Shown here one piece after another: positions 1 to 9,264 of a DNA stretch of 64,000 nucleotides. The translations under genes were made by a program, and so were the position numbers. This DNA comes from Bradymonas sediminis (GTDB taxonomy: Bacteria > Myxococcota_A > Bradymonadia > Bradymonadales > Bradymonadaceae): NCBI RefSeq assembly GCF_003258315.1, contig NZ_CP030032.1:4571501-4635500 (forward strand), read 5' to 3'. Numbering within the stretch: the stretch's first letter is position 1; every line of letters starts with the position of its first letter. The notes below the pieces were generated by a model that worked only from the letters and a program-made list of their open reading frames with translations, was not told where the DNA came from and searched no databases.

Positions 1-229
1 GCGCGTGGTTGGCCAATTGGGTGAGCGTGCGCCCCAATTTATGCAGGGCGCCGAGCAATGAGAGGCCGTCGGCCAACCAGCTAGAGGCGCTCTTGCCGGA
101 GGCGCGCGCTTGCTCAAAGGCCCTAAAAAGCCTGGGCAGGTGGGCGGCGATGCCCTCGGGCTGCGGGCCCCCGTCGGCCTTCGCGTTCTCTTGGTGCGTC
201 GTATTTTGTGGGGTGGGTTCGTCTTCCAC
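1..229 (-). CDS. Hypothetical protein, partial (N-terminus only)
   Basis: An open frame on the minus strand runs off the left edge of the window. It starts at a GTG at 229-227; an in-frame TGA lies two codons upstream, so this is the first usable start. The 76 visible residues begin with an acidic, Asn/Thr-rich stretch (VEDEPTPQNTTHQEN), followed by a helical, Ala/Leu-rich part. No family is recognised. It is co-directional with glgC and lies 137 bp downstream of the glgC stop, so it may be read from the same transcript. The ribosome site is weak, hence the modest confidence. Confidence 0.45.
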   Translation of the reverse strand, partial: MEDEPTPQNTTHQENAKADGGPQPEGIAAHLPRLFRAFEQARASGKSASSWLADGLSLLGALHKLGRTLTQLANHA

Positions 230-366
230 GACTCAAATCCGATGGGTGTATATATAGGGGCGAGCGGCGTCACATATTTGGGTGACTCGCCAGTCATTAT
301 TTGCGGTATCATGCGTCCGGGCCGACGCCTTTGCAAGCGCAAAAGATGGAGGACAGCGGCCGAAAA

Positions 367-1611
367 TTATTCGAAATCTTCTAAAGTCGTGCCCTTCGGA
401 ATGACCACGACGCCCTCGGGTGACACGGTGAAGCGGCGGCGGTCTTCTTCGAGATTAAAGCCGATCTCCGCATAAGGTGGGATTTCGACATCCTTGTCGA
501 TCACGCAGCGGCGCAGGCGCGCGTGGCGCCCGACCTGCACCCGGGTAAAGAGCACCGATTCCTCGATGCTCGAATATGAATTCACCCGCACGCGCGGGAA
601 GAGAATGCTATTTCGGATCAGCCCACCCGAGACGATCACACCCTCGGCGACCATCGAATTCACCGCGCTTCCCACGCGGTTATTGTCCGGGTCATCGTGG
701 ACAAATTTGGCCGGCGCGTAGTGTTTATAGCGCGTGCGGATGGGCCACTTGGGGTTATAGAGGTCGAATTGCGGTGACAACGCCACCAGGTCCATCGAGC
801 TCTGCCAATAGGCGTCGATGCTGCCGACGTCGCGCCAATAGCCCTGCTCCGCCAGCGGTTGGCCGGGGATGATATTCGTGGAAAAATCGTAGACGAAGAC
901 CGGGCAATCCGCGTCCTGCACCATGCGGGTGACGATATTTTTGCCGAAGTCGTGCGCCGAGTTTTCGTCCTCGGCGTCGCGGGTGACTTCGCGCACCAGG
1001 GCCTGACTGCCGAAGATATAATTGCCCATCGAGGCCAGGCATCGCGTCGGGTCATTGGGCATCGGGCGCGGGTTGTCGGGCTTCTCCTCAAAACCGATGA
1101 TCCGCCCTTCTGCGTCGACCTCGATGATGCCGAATTGGGTGCCCTCTTCTAGGGGGACCGGGATGGCCGCGACCGTGAGCTCGGCGCCGCGATCCCGGTG
1201 GTGTTTGAGCATCTGAGCGACGTCCATCTTATAGATATGATCGCCGCCGAAGACACAGATATCGCGCGGGTTGGCGTCGTCGATGAGATTGAGGTTTTGG
1301 TAGATCGCGTCGGCGCTGCCGCTATACCAATGGGGCCCGCGCCGCTGCTGGGCGGGCACCGCGTCGACATAATGGCTGAGCATCTCCGAGAGCCGCCATC
1401 CCCTGGAGATATGGTTGATCATGCTGTCCGCTTTGTATTGGGTCAGCACTTTGATCTTATAAAACCCGCTATTGACGAAATTCGACAACACGAAGTCAAT
1501 GATGCGGTAGCGGCCACCGAAGGGAACCGCGGGCTTAGCGCGGTCCAGGGTCAAAGGGCGCAGGCGACTGCCGACACCACCCGCAAGAATCATCACCAGC
1601 GCGTCTTCCAT
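367..1611 (-). CDS. glgC: Glucose-1-phosphate adenylyltransferase
   Basis: GlgC makes ADP-glucose from ATP and glucose-1-phosphate, the committed step of bacterial glycogen synthesis, in the cytoplasm. The 414-residue protein has the usual length. The N-terminal nucleotide-binding signature [11 protein letters not shown] (residues 11-21) is followed by AKPAVPFGG and the [10 protein letters not shown] segment. GSADAIYQN, the [10 protein letters not shown] metal-binding region and the FGIIEVD and GFEEKP motifs follow in order. The C-terminal part shows the left-handed beta-helix hexad pattern typical of the family. The ATG start at 1611 has an AGGAC ribosome site. It is convergent with nothing; the kinase gene lies 65 bp upstream on the same strand. 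Confidence 0.95.
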   Translation of the reverse strand: MEDALVMILAGGVGSRLRPLTLDRAKPAVPFGGRYRIIDFVLSNFVNSGFYKIKVLTQYKADSMINHISRGWRLSEMLSHYVDAVPAQQRRGPHWYSGSADAIYQNLNLIDDANPRDICVFGGDHIYKMDVAQMLKHHRDRGAELTVAAIPVPLEEGTQFGIIEVDAEGRIIGFEEKPDNPRPMPNDPTRCLASMGNYIFGSQALVREVTRDAEDENSAHDFGKNIVTRMVQDADCPVFVYDFSTNIIPGQPLAEQGYWRDVGSIDAYWQSSMDLVALSPQFDLYNPKWPIRTRYKHYAPAKFVHDDPDNNRVGSAVNSMVAEGVIVSGGLIRNSILFPRVRVNSYSSIEESVLFTRVQVGRHARLRRCVIDKDVEIPPYAEIGFNLEEDRRRFTVSPEGVVVIPKGTTLEDFE

Positions 1612-1676
1612 AGCGTCCTAAATAGCTAAAAATAGAGGAATTGAAGCCAATCAATTATTCTAGAATGAGCCCGAGA

Positions 1677-3236
1677 TCATGTCATAAAAACGACGGCAAC
1701 TCCAATGATAATCAGCAAGAGCAGGACGATGATAATCAGCGGCGCCTTGCCGCCGGTCTTCTCGCCGGTATTCGCGCTCGGCGGGGACTGCGGCAGCGCC
1801 CCAAAGGAGTGCTGGGGAGCCTGAGCGGGTTGGACTTCGGGCAACTCAGCGGGCGCGGGTTGCGCTTCAGGGCGGCGAGGTTGGGCCGGTGGTTGAGGGC
1901 GCGCCTGCGGTGGCGGCTCTTCTTGTTTTGGGGTCGGTTGTGACGGCCGCTGCATGGCGCTTCGCGCCGCATCGCGCACCTCCTGGGGGACCTTGATCGC
2001 CTCCATCGTCTGGGTCGCGCGGGCGACGTCTTGGAGGCCGCCAGCCTGCCATTTATCGCCGCCACCGCCCGGAATCGGCGTATTATGCGCGGGGTCCATC
2101 GACGGCACAAAATCATCGCCGCTAAAGCCCAGATCCATCCACTCGCGCGGGTCTTCGCCGTCGCCGCTATATTCGCCGGATTCCTCGGCGTCGGGGGTGA
2201 TCTGACCGTATCGCTGGGTCATCAGCAGGTCGAGATTCCCCATCTCCTCGAGTGACATCAGCTTATTGAGCTCGCGCTGAACCTGCTTGCCGGCGGCGAC
2301 GTCGGCCGCGGTGGCGCGCTCGTCCTTCTTCTCCAGGATATTATCGACCAGATGGGCGATGTCGAAGGCCGAGACGACCTTGCCGTATTCGAAGAGAAAG
2401 CGGGCCAGATGCGCGCCCAACTCCTTGGCGCTCTGGTAGCGCTGGGCCGGGTCGCGGGCCAGCGCCCTCTTGAGGATATGCTCGAGTCGCGGCGGCACGC
2501 GGCACCCGAATTGGGCCAGCGAGGGGATCTTCGCCTCGCGAACAAGTTGGAGGGTCTTATAGTCCGTCTCGCCCAGGAAGAGCCGCCGCCCGGCGATCAT
2601 CTCCCAGAGCAAAATACCGACCGCAAAGAGGTCCGTGCGCGCGTCGACATTCTCGCCGGTGGCGGCCTCGGGCGACAGATAACCGAATTTGCCCTTCACC
2701 ACGCCGGGATCGGTCACTTCGGCCTGATCGCGCGCCTTGGCCAACCCGAAGTCGGTGATTTTGACCTCGCCCTCGCGCGACAACAGCACGTTCGGCGGGC
2801 TGATGTCACGGTGGACAATCCCCAGATGCGCCCCGCGCTGGTCCAAGAGCGCGTGCGCGTGGGCCAACCCCTGGCAGACCTGCAGCGCGATATAAACCGC
2901 CTGCTCGACCGACAAGCGCTGCTTCTTTTGTCCCAGAAGCTGAATGATCTTCTTGAGGTTACTCCCGTCCACATACTCCATCACGATGAAATATGTTTCG
3001 TCGGCGATGCCGAGATCGAAGACCTGGACCACGTTGGTGTGGTTTAGGTGAAGGCTGACCTTCGCCTCGTCCAAGAACATGCGCACGAAGCGCTCGTTCT
3101 GGGTCAGCTCCGGCAAAACTCGCTTGATCGCCACGAGTTTTTGATAGCCTTGCAGGCTGGTTGAGTTCGCCTTGAACACCTCAGCCATTCCGCCGGCGTC
3201 GATGCGTTCAATTACCTGATATCGCTGTTCGGCCAT
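1677..3236 (-). CDS. Ser/Thr protein kinase with C-terminal membrane anchor
   Basis: A eukaryotic-type (Hanks) protein kinase of 519 residues. The catalytic domain spans about residues 6-280: the glycine loop is degenerate (DAGGMAEV), the lysine is K38 in VAIK, the catalytic loop is HRDISPPN (D144), and DFG is at 162-164, followed by SPEA. All residues needed for activity are present. Residues 330-490 form a Pro/Gln/Ala-rich linker. The protein ends in a run of about 22 hydrophobic residues with only two residues after it, so it should be a tail-anchored inner-membrane protein with a cytoplasmic kinase and no extracellular sensor domain. The input signal is unknown. Confidence 0.9.
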   Translation of the reverse strand: MAEQRYQVIERIDAGGMAEVFKANSTSLQGYQKLVAIKRVLPELTQNERFVRMFLDEAKVSLHLNHTNVVQVFDLGIADETYFIVMEYVDGSNLKKIIQLLGQKKQRLSVEQAVYIALQVCQGLAHAHALLDQRGAHLGIVHRDISPPNVLLSREGEVKITDFGLAKARDQAEVTDPGVVKGKFGYLSPEAATGENVDARTDLFAVGILLWEMIAGRRLFLGETDYKTLQLVREAKIPSLAQFGCRVPPRLEHILKRALARDPAQRYQSAKELGAHLARFLFEYGKVVSAFDIAHLVDNILEKKDERATAADVAAGKQVQRELNKLMSLEEMGNLDLLMTQRYGQITPDAEESGEYSGDGEDPREWMDLGFSGDDFVPSMDPAHNTPIPGGGGDKWQAGGLQDVARATQTMEAIKVPQEVRDAARSAMQRPSQPTPKQEEPPPQARPQPPAQPRRPEAQPAPAELPEVQPAQAPQHSFGALPQSPPSANTGEKTGGKAPLIIIVLLLLIIIGVAVVFMT

Positions 3237-3679
3237 AAATCGGAGTTCTTCAAATAAGGGTTCAGTGGTTCACAGATCGACGTATTAAACACTCGATGCT
3301 CGCCCTTCCCCGCCTTGCGGCGACTGCTTAAAATCCTGCGATTTCAAAATAGAAGGGCTGCTATCTTATAAAGTTCATCGGATAGAATCTTATGGCAACA
3401 ATGCGCTGGTGTCACGGATGTTGCGCAGTTTCGAATCCGCGCGAGCGAAGTCGCAGAATCTTGCGCGTTTTGGCGATAAAGCGGCGTCTCGCGCCGCTCT
3501 GACAGGCATGGGAGGCTCGAGCCGATTAAAAAGCGCGGGCGCGATACGCGATCTCGACGCGCAGAAGCGAGAATGTTATGGCTGCTGCGCTAAAAGCTTC
3601 GTCTCCATATAGAGGCGGCGCGTTGGTTTTTAGCAGATATTCGCCATATCCTCGCTACGACAAATCCTGGTGCGACACG
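3237..3679. other. Divergent intergenic region
   Basis: About 440 bp separates the minus-strand kinase gene from the plus-strand nucleotidyltransferase-cyclase operon, so promoters for both should lie here. A short open frame from 3409 and an N-terminal extension of the downstream ORF from 3578 are not supported by ribosome sites or recognisable protein sequence. No tRNA, hairpin or repeat was convincing. Confidence 0.5.
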
Positions 3680-5563
3680 ATGTACAAAAAAGCCCTGATT
3701 CCCGCCGCCGGACGCGGCGCTCGCCTCGACCGTCCCAATACGCCCAAACCGCTCGTCGATGTCGGCGGACGCCCCATTATCTTCCACCTGCTCAAGCGAC
3801 TTGAGGAGGTTGGGGTGGAGCATGCGGTCATCGTCGTGGGCTATGAAGGCAAGAAGATCGAGCGCCAATTGGCCGCCCACCCCGACTTCAATATGAAGAT
3901 CGAGTTGGTCGAAAACGCCGAGTGGGAAAAGGGCCTGGCGAGCAGCCTGCTGGCGGCGCGCGGGGCGTTCGCGGGGAGCGATGAGCCCTTCTTATTGGCG
4001 ATGGCGGACCATCTTTTCGACGCCGAATTGGTGGCGAAGATGGCGGCGCTTGAGATCGGCGACGACCAGATCGTGTCGATGTTGGTGGACCGGGATACCG
4101 AGCGTATTTACGACATCGACGCGGCCGTGAAGCTCGCGCTCAAACACGACAAGGTCGTGGACGCAGGCCGCCATATCGAGAATTTCCAGGGGATCGACGC
4201 GGGGCTCTTTGCCTGCAAACCGGCGGTCTTCGACGCCCTCGAAGAAGTCCTTGAGGGCACCGATGGCGAACCTGTCGACCTCACCGCCGGCCTTGCAAAG
4301 CTCGGCGCCGCCCAAAAAGTCGGCGCTGCCTATGTCGACGGCGCGCTCTGGTTCGATATCGACACGCCCCCGATGATGATTCGCGCCGAGATGGCGATGC
4401 GCAAACAGCATCGCGTGCAGACGGTGCTGCGCCCCGAGTTCGCCGACGCGAGCGACGTGAAGACCAAAAAATACACCTTTACCACCGGCAAACCGCACGA
4501 GACCGACGTCTATGTGCAGCGCGGATTCGTGCGCAACCCCGACCGCCTGCAGCTTATCCCGGACGCCAGCGCCTCCTCGCCGGTCTATGTGTTCACCGAC
4601 ACGAAGGTGAACTCCATCTACGGCGATGACTTTGTCGGCGGCCTTAAAAAGATGGGCTACGACGTGCGCCGGGTCGTGATGGCCGAGGGCGAAGAAGCGA
4701 AGACCCTCGAGAATTATACCCGCCTGGTCGAGCATGTGATCGGCGAGGGGATCGATGAGCGATCGATCCTGATTTCGCTGGGCGGCGGCGCGGTTTGCAA
4801 CGTCTGCGGATTCCTCGCCTCGACGCTGTATCGCGGCATCGGGCTGGTGCACGTGCCGACGACTTTGATGGCCCAATGCGACGCGGCGATCAGCCACAAA
4901 CAGGGCGTTAACGGCGCGCGCGGCAAGAACCTGGTGGGCTCCTATTACCCGCCGATCAGCATCGCGGTCGACGTCGAGGTGCTCGCCACCCTCGAGGATT
5001 GGCTGATCCCCGACGGCCTCAGCGAGGTCGTCAAGCACGCCCTCGGCCAGGACCCGGAGTACCTGCAATACCTGCTCGACTACGACGGGAGCATCCACGA
5101 CCCGGACTTCTTGGAGACCGTCGTGCGCAAGAATATCGAGCTAAAATGCGAGCTTATGGCCGTCGACCCCAAGGAATACCGCGAGGGCATGGTCCTGCAA
5201 TATGGTCACACCGTCGGCCATCCGATCGAGTTCCTGTCGGCCTATGACCTCAACCACGGCCAGTCGGTGGGCATCGGCATGATGATCGCGGCGCGCGTCT
5301 CGCGCCTGCTGGGCGGTTGCGGCGACGATATCGTCGAGCTGCACGAGCGCCTCATCAAGCAATATAAGCTGCCGACCCGCATCCCCGCGTCGATCGATAT
5401 CGACGATATCATGTCGATGATGCGCTATAATAAGCGCTACCTGACCGAGGGAACGCGCATGGCCTTGGTCGACGGCCCGGGCAGCCTATGGTCGGTCGAC
5501 GGCGATTATGTGATCCCGGTCAGCGACGCTGTGTTGCGCGAGGCGATCAAGCAGACCTACTGA
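3680..5563 (+). CDS. Nucleotidyltransferase / sugar-phosphate-cyclase-like fusion protein
   Basis: A two-domain protein. Residues 1-235 are a sugar/cyclitol nucleotidyltransferase: MYKKALIPAAGRGARL carries the nucleotide-binding loop, followed by NTPKPLVDVGG and an AMADHLFD metal site, as in CTP:inositol-1-phosphate cytidylyltransferases. Residues 260-627 belong to the dehydroquinate-synthase superfamily. They show GGGAVCN, HVPTTLMAQCDA, the KQGVN-GKNLVG block, and metal ligands in SEVVKH, YGHTVGH and NHGQSVG. The SHKQGVN block is closer to 2-deoxy-scyllo-inosose synthases than to true AroB (which has GGKTAVN), so cyclisation of a hexose phosphate to an inosose-like ketone is inferred. Start chosen at 3680, where homology begins; the frame is open from 3578. 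First gene of an operon with the SDR and PfkB kinase. Confidence 0.8.
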   Translation: MYKKALIPAAGRGARLDRPNTPKPLVDVGGRPIIFHLLKRLEEVGVEHAVIVVGYEGKKIERQLAAHPDFNMKIELVENAEWEKGLASSLLAARGAFAGSDEPFLLAMADHLFDAELVAKMAALEIGDDQIVSMLVDRDTERIYDIDAAVKLALKHDKVVDAGRHIENFQGIDAGLFACKPAVFDALEEVLEGTDGEPVDLTAGLAKLGAAQKVGAAYVDGALWFDIDTPPMMIRAEMAMRKQHRVQTVLRPEFADASDVKTKKYTFTTGKPHETDVYVQRGFVRNPDRLQLIPDASASSPVYVFTDTKVNSIYGDDFVGGLKKMGYDVRRVVMAEGEEAKTLENYTRLVEHVIGEGIDERSILISLGGGAVCNVCGFLASTLYRGIGLVHVPTTLMAQCDAAISHKQGVNGARGKNLVGSYYPPISIAVDVEVLATLEDWLIPDGLSEVVKHALGQDPEYLQYLLDYDGSIHDPDFLETVVRKNIELKCELMAVDPKEYREGMVLQYGHTVGHPIEFLSAYDLNHGQSVGIGMMIAARVSRLLGGCGDDIVELHERLIKQYKLPTRIPASIDIDDIMSMMRYNKRYLTEGTRMALVDGPGSLWSVDGDYVIPVSDAVLREAIKQTY

Positions 5564-5590
5564 GTTTTTTAAACTGCGAAGGACCTGATT

Positions 5591-6367
5591 ATGGCTCGAA
5601 AGATTCTTATCACCGGTGGCTCGTCGGGCATTGGACTGGAGAGCGCGCGGGCGTTTCTGAGCGCGGCGTCTGCGCCGTCAGAAGTCGAGGTTATCCTGTG
5701 CGCGCGCAACGCCGAGCGCCTGGCCGAGGCGAAAGCCTCGCTGGTCGCAGGCGGCGCCGCGGCCGAGCAGGTGCGCACGCATTCGCTCGACGTGAGCGAC
5801 CCGGCGGCGGTCGAGGCGTTCTTCGCCGAGGTCGGCCCGGTCGATATTCTGGTCGCAGCCGCCGGCGTCTGCGAGCAGGCGCGCCTGGACGATGAGAATA
5901 GCGACGCGGTGTGGCATCGGGCGATGAATATCAACGTGCACGGCGTCTATAACTGCGTCAAAGCCGCCGCGCGCACGATGCCCGACGGCGGGAGCATCGT
6001 GACGGTGTCCTCCGGCTTGGGAAAGAACGCGCGGGCGGGCTACGAGGCGTATACGGCGAGCAAGCACGCGGTGCTTGGGTTGACCCGCTGCGTGGCCCTG
6101 GAGTTGGCGGCGCGAAAGATCCGCGTCAACGCGGTGTGCCCCGGCTGGGTCGACACGCCAATGTCACGGGCGGACGCGCGCGAGGGCGCGCGGCGCGCCG
6201 GGATGTCCGAAGAGGCATACCGCGCCCAGGCTATCGCCGGCATTCCCCTGGGCCGCATGGTCGCGGCCGAAGACGTGGCCGAGCTTATCGCCTTCTTATG
6301 CTCCGACGCCGCGTCGGTTATCACCGGGCAATCCTATAATATTGCCGGCGGCGAGTTTTTGAATTGA
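5591..6367 (+). CDS. Short-chain dehydrogenase/reductase
   Basis: A classical SDR of 258 residues that should use NAD(P)H. The cofactor motif TGGSSGIG is at residues 8-15, the structural AAAG motif is in VAAAGVC, and the catalytic Ser-Tyr-Lys is seen in VSSGLG and YTASK. The C-terminal PGWVDTPM and GQSYNIAGG segments are typical. It starts 27 bp after the cyclase fusion gene with an AAGGACC ribosome site and is followed within 8 bp by the PfkB kinase. From this context it probably reduces the keto group of the cyclitol ketone made by the upstream enzyme; the substrate itself cannot be read from the sequence. Confidence 0.85.
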   Translation: MARKILITGGSSGIGLESARAFLSAASAPSEVEVILCARNAERLAEAKASLVAGGAAAEQVRTHSLDVSDPAAVEAFFAEVGPVDILVAAAGVCEQARLDDENSDAVWHRAMNINVHGVYNCVKAAARTMPDGGSIVTVSSGLGKNARAGYEAYTASKHAVLGLTRCVALELAARKIRVNAVCPGWVDTPMSRADAREGARRAGMSEEAYRAQAIAGIPLGRMVAAEDVAELIAFLCSDAASVITGQSYNIAGGEFLN

Positions 6368-6374
6368 GGACATT

Positions 6375-7367
6375 ATGAAGACCCTGGTCGTCGGCCATAT
6401 TACCCATGATTATTACGGCGACGAGGTCGTCGCGGGGGGCTGCGCCTTCTACGGCGCGCGGGTTCACGCCGCGCTCGCCGAGCAGGCAAAGCGCGAGGAC
6501 GGCGCCAATTTAAGCGTGCATCTGGTGGCCGTGGCGGGCGATGATTTCGGCTGCGCGCACGAGGTCGCCGACCTCGATCTCACCCTGCATCAGGCCGGCG
6601 AGACGACCGTCTTCGCCAATTATTATCCGACCGATAAGCCGCGCGTTCAGCTCTTAAAGGCGCTGGCTGGCCCGGTCCTGCCGAAGATGGTCCCGCCAGA
6701 GTGGATGCAGGCGGACCTCATTCATCTGGCCCCGGTGCTCGGTGAGATCGACCTCGAAACGTGGAAGACCGCCATCCGCGAGGTCAACCCGGACGCGCTT
6801 ATCGCGATCAATATCCAGGGGTGGATCAAGCGCGCCGGGCCGCTGTTTAAGGGCGATGATTTCCCCGGCGCCCGGCGGGTTGTCCAGGAGTATTGGGGGG
6901 TGGTGGCCGAGGATTTTCGCGGCGTCGATATCGCCTGTTTGAGCGAAGAAGACGTGATCGGACAGCCCGGGCTGCTCGAGAAGCTGACCGAGGCGGTGCC
7001 CCTGGTCGCGTTTACCCGTGGCGAGCTGGGCAGCCAGATTTTCGTGTATGGAGAGCCGGTCGAGGTGGGCATCTATCCGACCGAGGCCAGCGATCCCACG
7101 GGCGCAGGAGACGTGTTCGCGGCGAGTTTTGCGCATCGGGTCGCGCTGGGCGAAGATATGATCGCCGCCGCGCGTTTCGCCGCCGCCGCCGCGTCGATCG
7201 TGGTCGAGGGGCGCGGCGCGCGCGCCCTGAGCCGCATCGACGAGGCCGTCGCCCGCGCCGAGCAGGTGCCCGCCGACGCCCTTGATCTGGGCGAAGAGGA
7301 CTACGGCGACGATGACGACGATGACTACGACGAGTTCGAATTTTGCGGCGAAGTCCACGATGACTAG
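6375..7367 (+). CDS. PfkB-family carbohydrate/cyclitol kinase
   Basis: A 330-residue ribokinase/PfkB-family kinase. The N-terminal VVGHITHDYYGD and AGGCAFYGARV segments match the substrate-binding lid, and the C-terminal SDPTGAGDVFAASFAHRVA contains the anion hole and catalytic Asp (GAGD). This pattern is shared with plant myo-inositol kinase-like PfkB members, although the class is broad. It ends in an unusual acidic tail with a run of six aspartates. It is the third gene of the operon (GAGGA ribosome site, 7 bp gap) and would phosphorylate the reduced cyclitol, giving a substrate for the nucleotidyltransferase domain encoded by the first gene. Confidence 0.8.
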   Translation: MKTLVVGHITHDYYGDEVVAGGCAFYGARVHAALAEQAKREDGANLSVHLVAVAGDDFGCAHEVADLDLTLHQAGETTVFANYYPTDKPRVQLLKALAGPVLPKMVPPEWMQADLIHLAPVLGEIDLETWKTAIREVNPDALIAINIQGWIKRAGPLFKGDDFPGARRVVQEYWGVVAEDFRGVDIACLSEEDVIGQPGLLEKLTEAVPLVAFTRGELGSQIFVYGEPVEVGIYPTEASDPTGAGDVFAASFAHRVALGEDMIAAARFAAAAASIVVEGRGARALSRIDEAVARAEQVPADALDLGEEDYGDDDDDDYDEFEFCGEVHDD

Positions 7368-7411
7368 GACAGCTTAAGCCCAGCCTTTGAGCCTCGGACG
7401 GCATTTTCTGC

Positions 7412-7774
7412 CAACGCTAAGGCCCTCACCCCTCCAGCCCCCCATATGCATCCCCCCAAAAGAGCGAGGCCTGTCAAAAAAGGGGCATCCCTATGGGGGG
7501 TCGAGCCCTCCCGGGGGCCTCGTGAGGCCATCTTAATGGCAGCTCTAGGGCCCTTACCCCACCAGCACCCCCATGCGCATGCCCCCAAAAGAGCGGGGCC
7601 TGTCAAAAAAGGGGCATCCCTATGGGGGGGCGAGCCCTCGCGGGGGCCTCGGGAGGCCATCCCAATGGCAACGCTAAGGCCCTGCCCCCTCCAGCCCCCC
7701 CATGTGCATGCCCCCAAAAGAGCGGGGCCTGCCAAAAAAGGGGCATCCCTATGGGGGGCGAGCCCTCGCGGGGG
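7412..7774. repeat. Three tandem copies of a ~129-bp GC-rich repeat
   Basis: The unit contains, in order, AACGCTAAGGCCCT, a C-rich stretch, CCCCCAAAAGAGCG, a CAAAAAAGGGGCATCCCTAT block, then CGAGCCCTCGCGGGGGCCT. The AGAGCG landmark recurs at 7461, 7589 and 7719, giving periods of 128 and 130 bp. Copies differ by scattered substitutions, and the last is cut short. The array fills the gap between two convergent transcription units (PfkB kinase and Rieske gene). Open frames on both strands across it merely translate the repeat and are not believed to be genes. It may act as a terminator region; a family of dispersed repeats elsewhere in the genome is possible but cannot be tested here. Confidence 0.85.
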
Positions 7775-7795
7775 GCATCAAAATCACGAAGCCCA

Positions 7796-8194
7796 TCAAC
7801 CCAACCGAAGCCCACCGCCGCGCCGAATCGTCGCGCTCGTCCCGTCCGCGCTCAACTCCACCCGCAATTCTTCAAGATATTCGCCATCACAGGGGCCCAA
7901 AATACACTCGCCGGTGTCGATCTCGAACCGGGCGCCGTGCATTTTGCATTGAATGAGGTGGCCGGAGTCGTCGAGAAATTCGCCGGTGCCGCCGTCCAGC
8001 GGCATCGACCAATGCGGGCAGAGGTTGCGGTAGGCGCGGTATTCGGTGGCTTCGGCGTCGCCGCTCAGGCGCACCAGGATGCCGGAGGCGGGGCGCCCAA
8101 ACCCATCGACATAATCGAAGGCCCACACGCGCTGATCTGCGCGTGCGGGTGCGTCGAGCGCAATCGTCGCGACGATATTTGAGGGATTAGTCAT
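7796..8194 (-). CDS. Rieske [2Fe-2S] domain protein
   Basis: A 132-residue protein consisting of a single Rieske domain, likely a soluble electron carrier or the ferredoxin component of an oxygenase/nitrite-reductase-type enzyme. Ligands are visible as C59-P-H61 and C83-K-M-H86, the full CxH...CxxH pattern. There is no signal peptide or membrane segment, so it is cytoplasmic. The chosen ATG at 8194 overlaps the last 8 bp of prfA, implying translational coupling; a longer in-frame reading from 8278 lies wholly within prfA. No partner oxygenase or reductase is adjacent, so its redox partner is unknown. Confidence 0.85.
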   Translation of the reverse strand: MTNPSNIVATIALDAPARADQRVWAFDYVDGFGRPASGILVRLSGDAEATEYRAYRNLCPHWSMPLDGGTGEFLDDSGHLIQCKMHGARFEIDTGECILGPCDGEYLEELRVELSADGTSATIRRGGGLRLG

Positions 8195-9257
8195 CGCTGA
8201 GGTTCTGCAGTCGCTCGGCCTGGAAATGGGTGTGGATCGGGTCCAGGATGGCGTCGAGATCACCGGCCAAAATATCATCCAAACGCCGCGTGCTATAACC
8301 GATGCGATGGTCGGTGATGCGCGATTGGGGGAAATTATAGGTGCGGATTCGCTCGGAGCGGTCGCCGCTGCCGACCTGGTCGCGCCGCTCGGCAGCGCGC
8401 TCCTGGTGGGCGCTCTCGCGCTTGAGCTCGAGCAGACGGGTCTTCATGACCTTGAGGGCCTTGGCCCGGTTTTTGTGCTGACTCTTTTCGTCCTGGCAGG
8501 TCACGATCATCCCGGTCGGGATATAGGTGATGCGGATGGCCGAGTCCGTCGTGTTGACCGACTGGCCGCCGGGGCCCGACGAGCGATAGGTGTCGAATTT
8601 GAGGTCGTTCATGTCGAGGTCGAGCTCGACATCTTCGGCCTCGGGCAAAACGGCCACGGTGACCGCCGAGGTGTGGATGCGCCCCTGGCTCTCGGTCGCC
8701 GGCACGCGCTGAACCCGGTGGGTGCCGCCCTCGTATTTGAGGTGGCTATAGACGTCGTCGCCCTCGATCATGGCGATGACCTCTTTGAACCCGCCGGTGT
8801 CGGTCTGGCTGGCCTCGACGATGTCGACCTTCCAGCCGCGGTTGGCGGCGTAGCGGTCGTACATGCGGAAGAGGTCGCCCACAAAAAGCGCGGCCTCGTC
8901 GCCGCCGGTGCCCGCGCGGATCTCGAGCAAGATATTCTTCTCGTCGAGCGGATCTTTGGGGATCAAGAGCTGCTTGAGGTGCTTCTTGAGGCGCTCTTCT
9001 TCGGCCTCAAACTCGGCGATCTCGGCGCGCGCCATCGCCTTGAGCTCGTCGTCATCCTCTTCAAGCAGCGACTTATTTGCCTCGATCTCGTCTTCGACTT
9101 CGCGCAGGCGTGCGTAAGCATCAACGATATCTTGAAGGCTGGCGTGCTCCTTGGCCAACTTCTGATATCGCCCCGGATCTGCTGCAATGCTGGGGTCCGC
9201 GAGCTGACTATTCAGCTCGCGGTACCTTGCCTGTACTTCCTCTAACTTCTGAAACAT
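8187..9257 (-). CDS. prfA: Peptide chain release factor 1
   Basis: RF1 recognises UAA and UAG stop codons and triggers peptide release. The 356-residue protein has normal length. The tripeptide anticodon PAT is in [10 protein letters not shown], as in RF1 and unlike the SPF of RF2, and the catalytic GGQ loop is in [15 protein letters not shown]. The N-terminal coiled-coil domain is complete. It starts 7 bp after the rho stop codon and overlaps the Rieske gene at its 3' end, so rho, prfA and the Rieske gene should be one transcript. Confidence 0.97.
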   Translation of the reverse strand: MFQKLEEVQARYRELNSQLADPSIAADPGRYQKLAKEHASLQDIVDAYARLREVEDEIEANKSLLEEDDDELKAMARAEIAEFEAEEERLKKHLKQLLIPKDPLDEKNILLEIRAGTGGDEAALFVGDLFRMYDRYAANRGWKVDIVEASQTDTGGFKEVIAMIEGDDVYSHLKYEGGTHRVQRVPATESQGRIHTSAVTVAVLPEAEDVELDLDMNDLKFDTYRSSGPGGQSVNTTDSAIRITYIPTGMIVTCQDEKSQHKNRAKALKVMKTRLLELKRESAHQERAAERRDQVGSGDRSERIRTYNFPQSRITDHRIGYSTRRLDDILAGDLDAILDPIHTHFQAERLQNLSDD

Positions 9258-9264
9258 GGGGGTA

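Noticed and set aside
3409-3612. 67-codon frame and a tRNA-like T-loop (GTTTCGAATCC) near 3427
   Set aside because: No acceptor stem, anticodon arm or D-arm fits around the T-loop-like word, and the frame has no recognisable protein.
7446-7952. Long open frames on both strands across the tandem repeats
   Set aside because: They only translate the 129-bp repeats, have no ribosome sites, and one overlaps the Rieske gene; GC-rich repeats open spurious frames.
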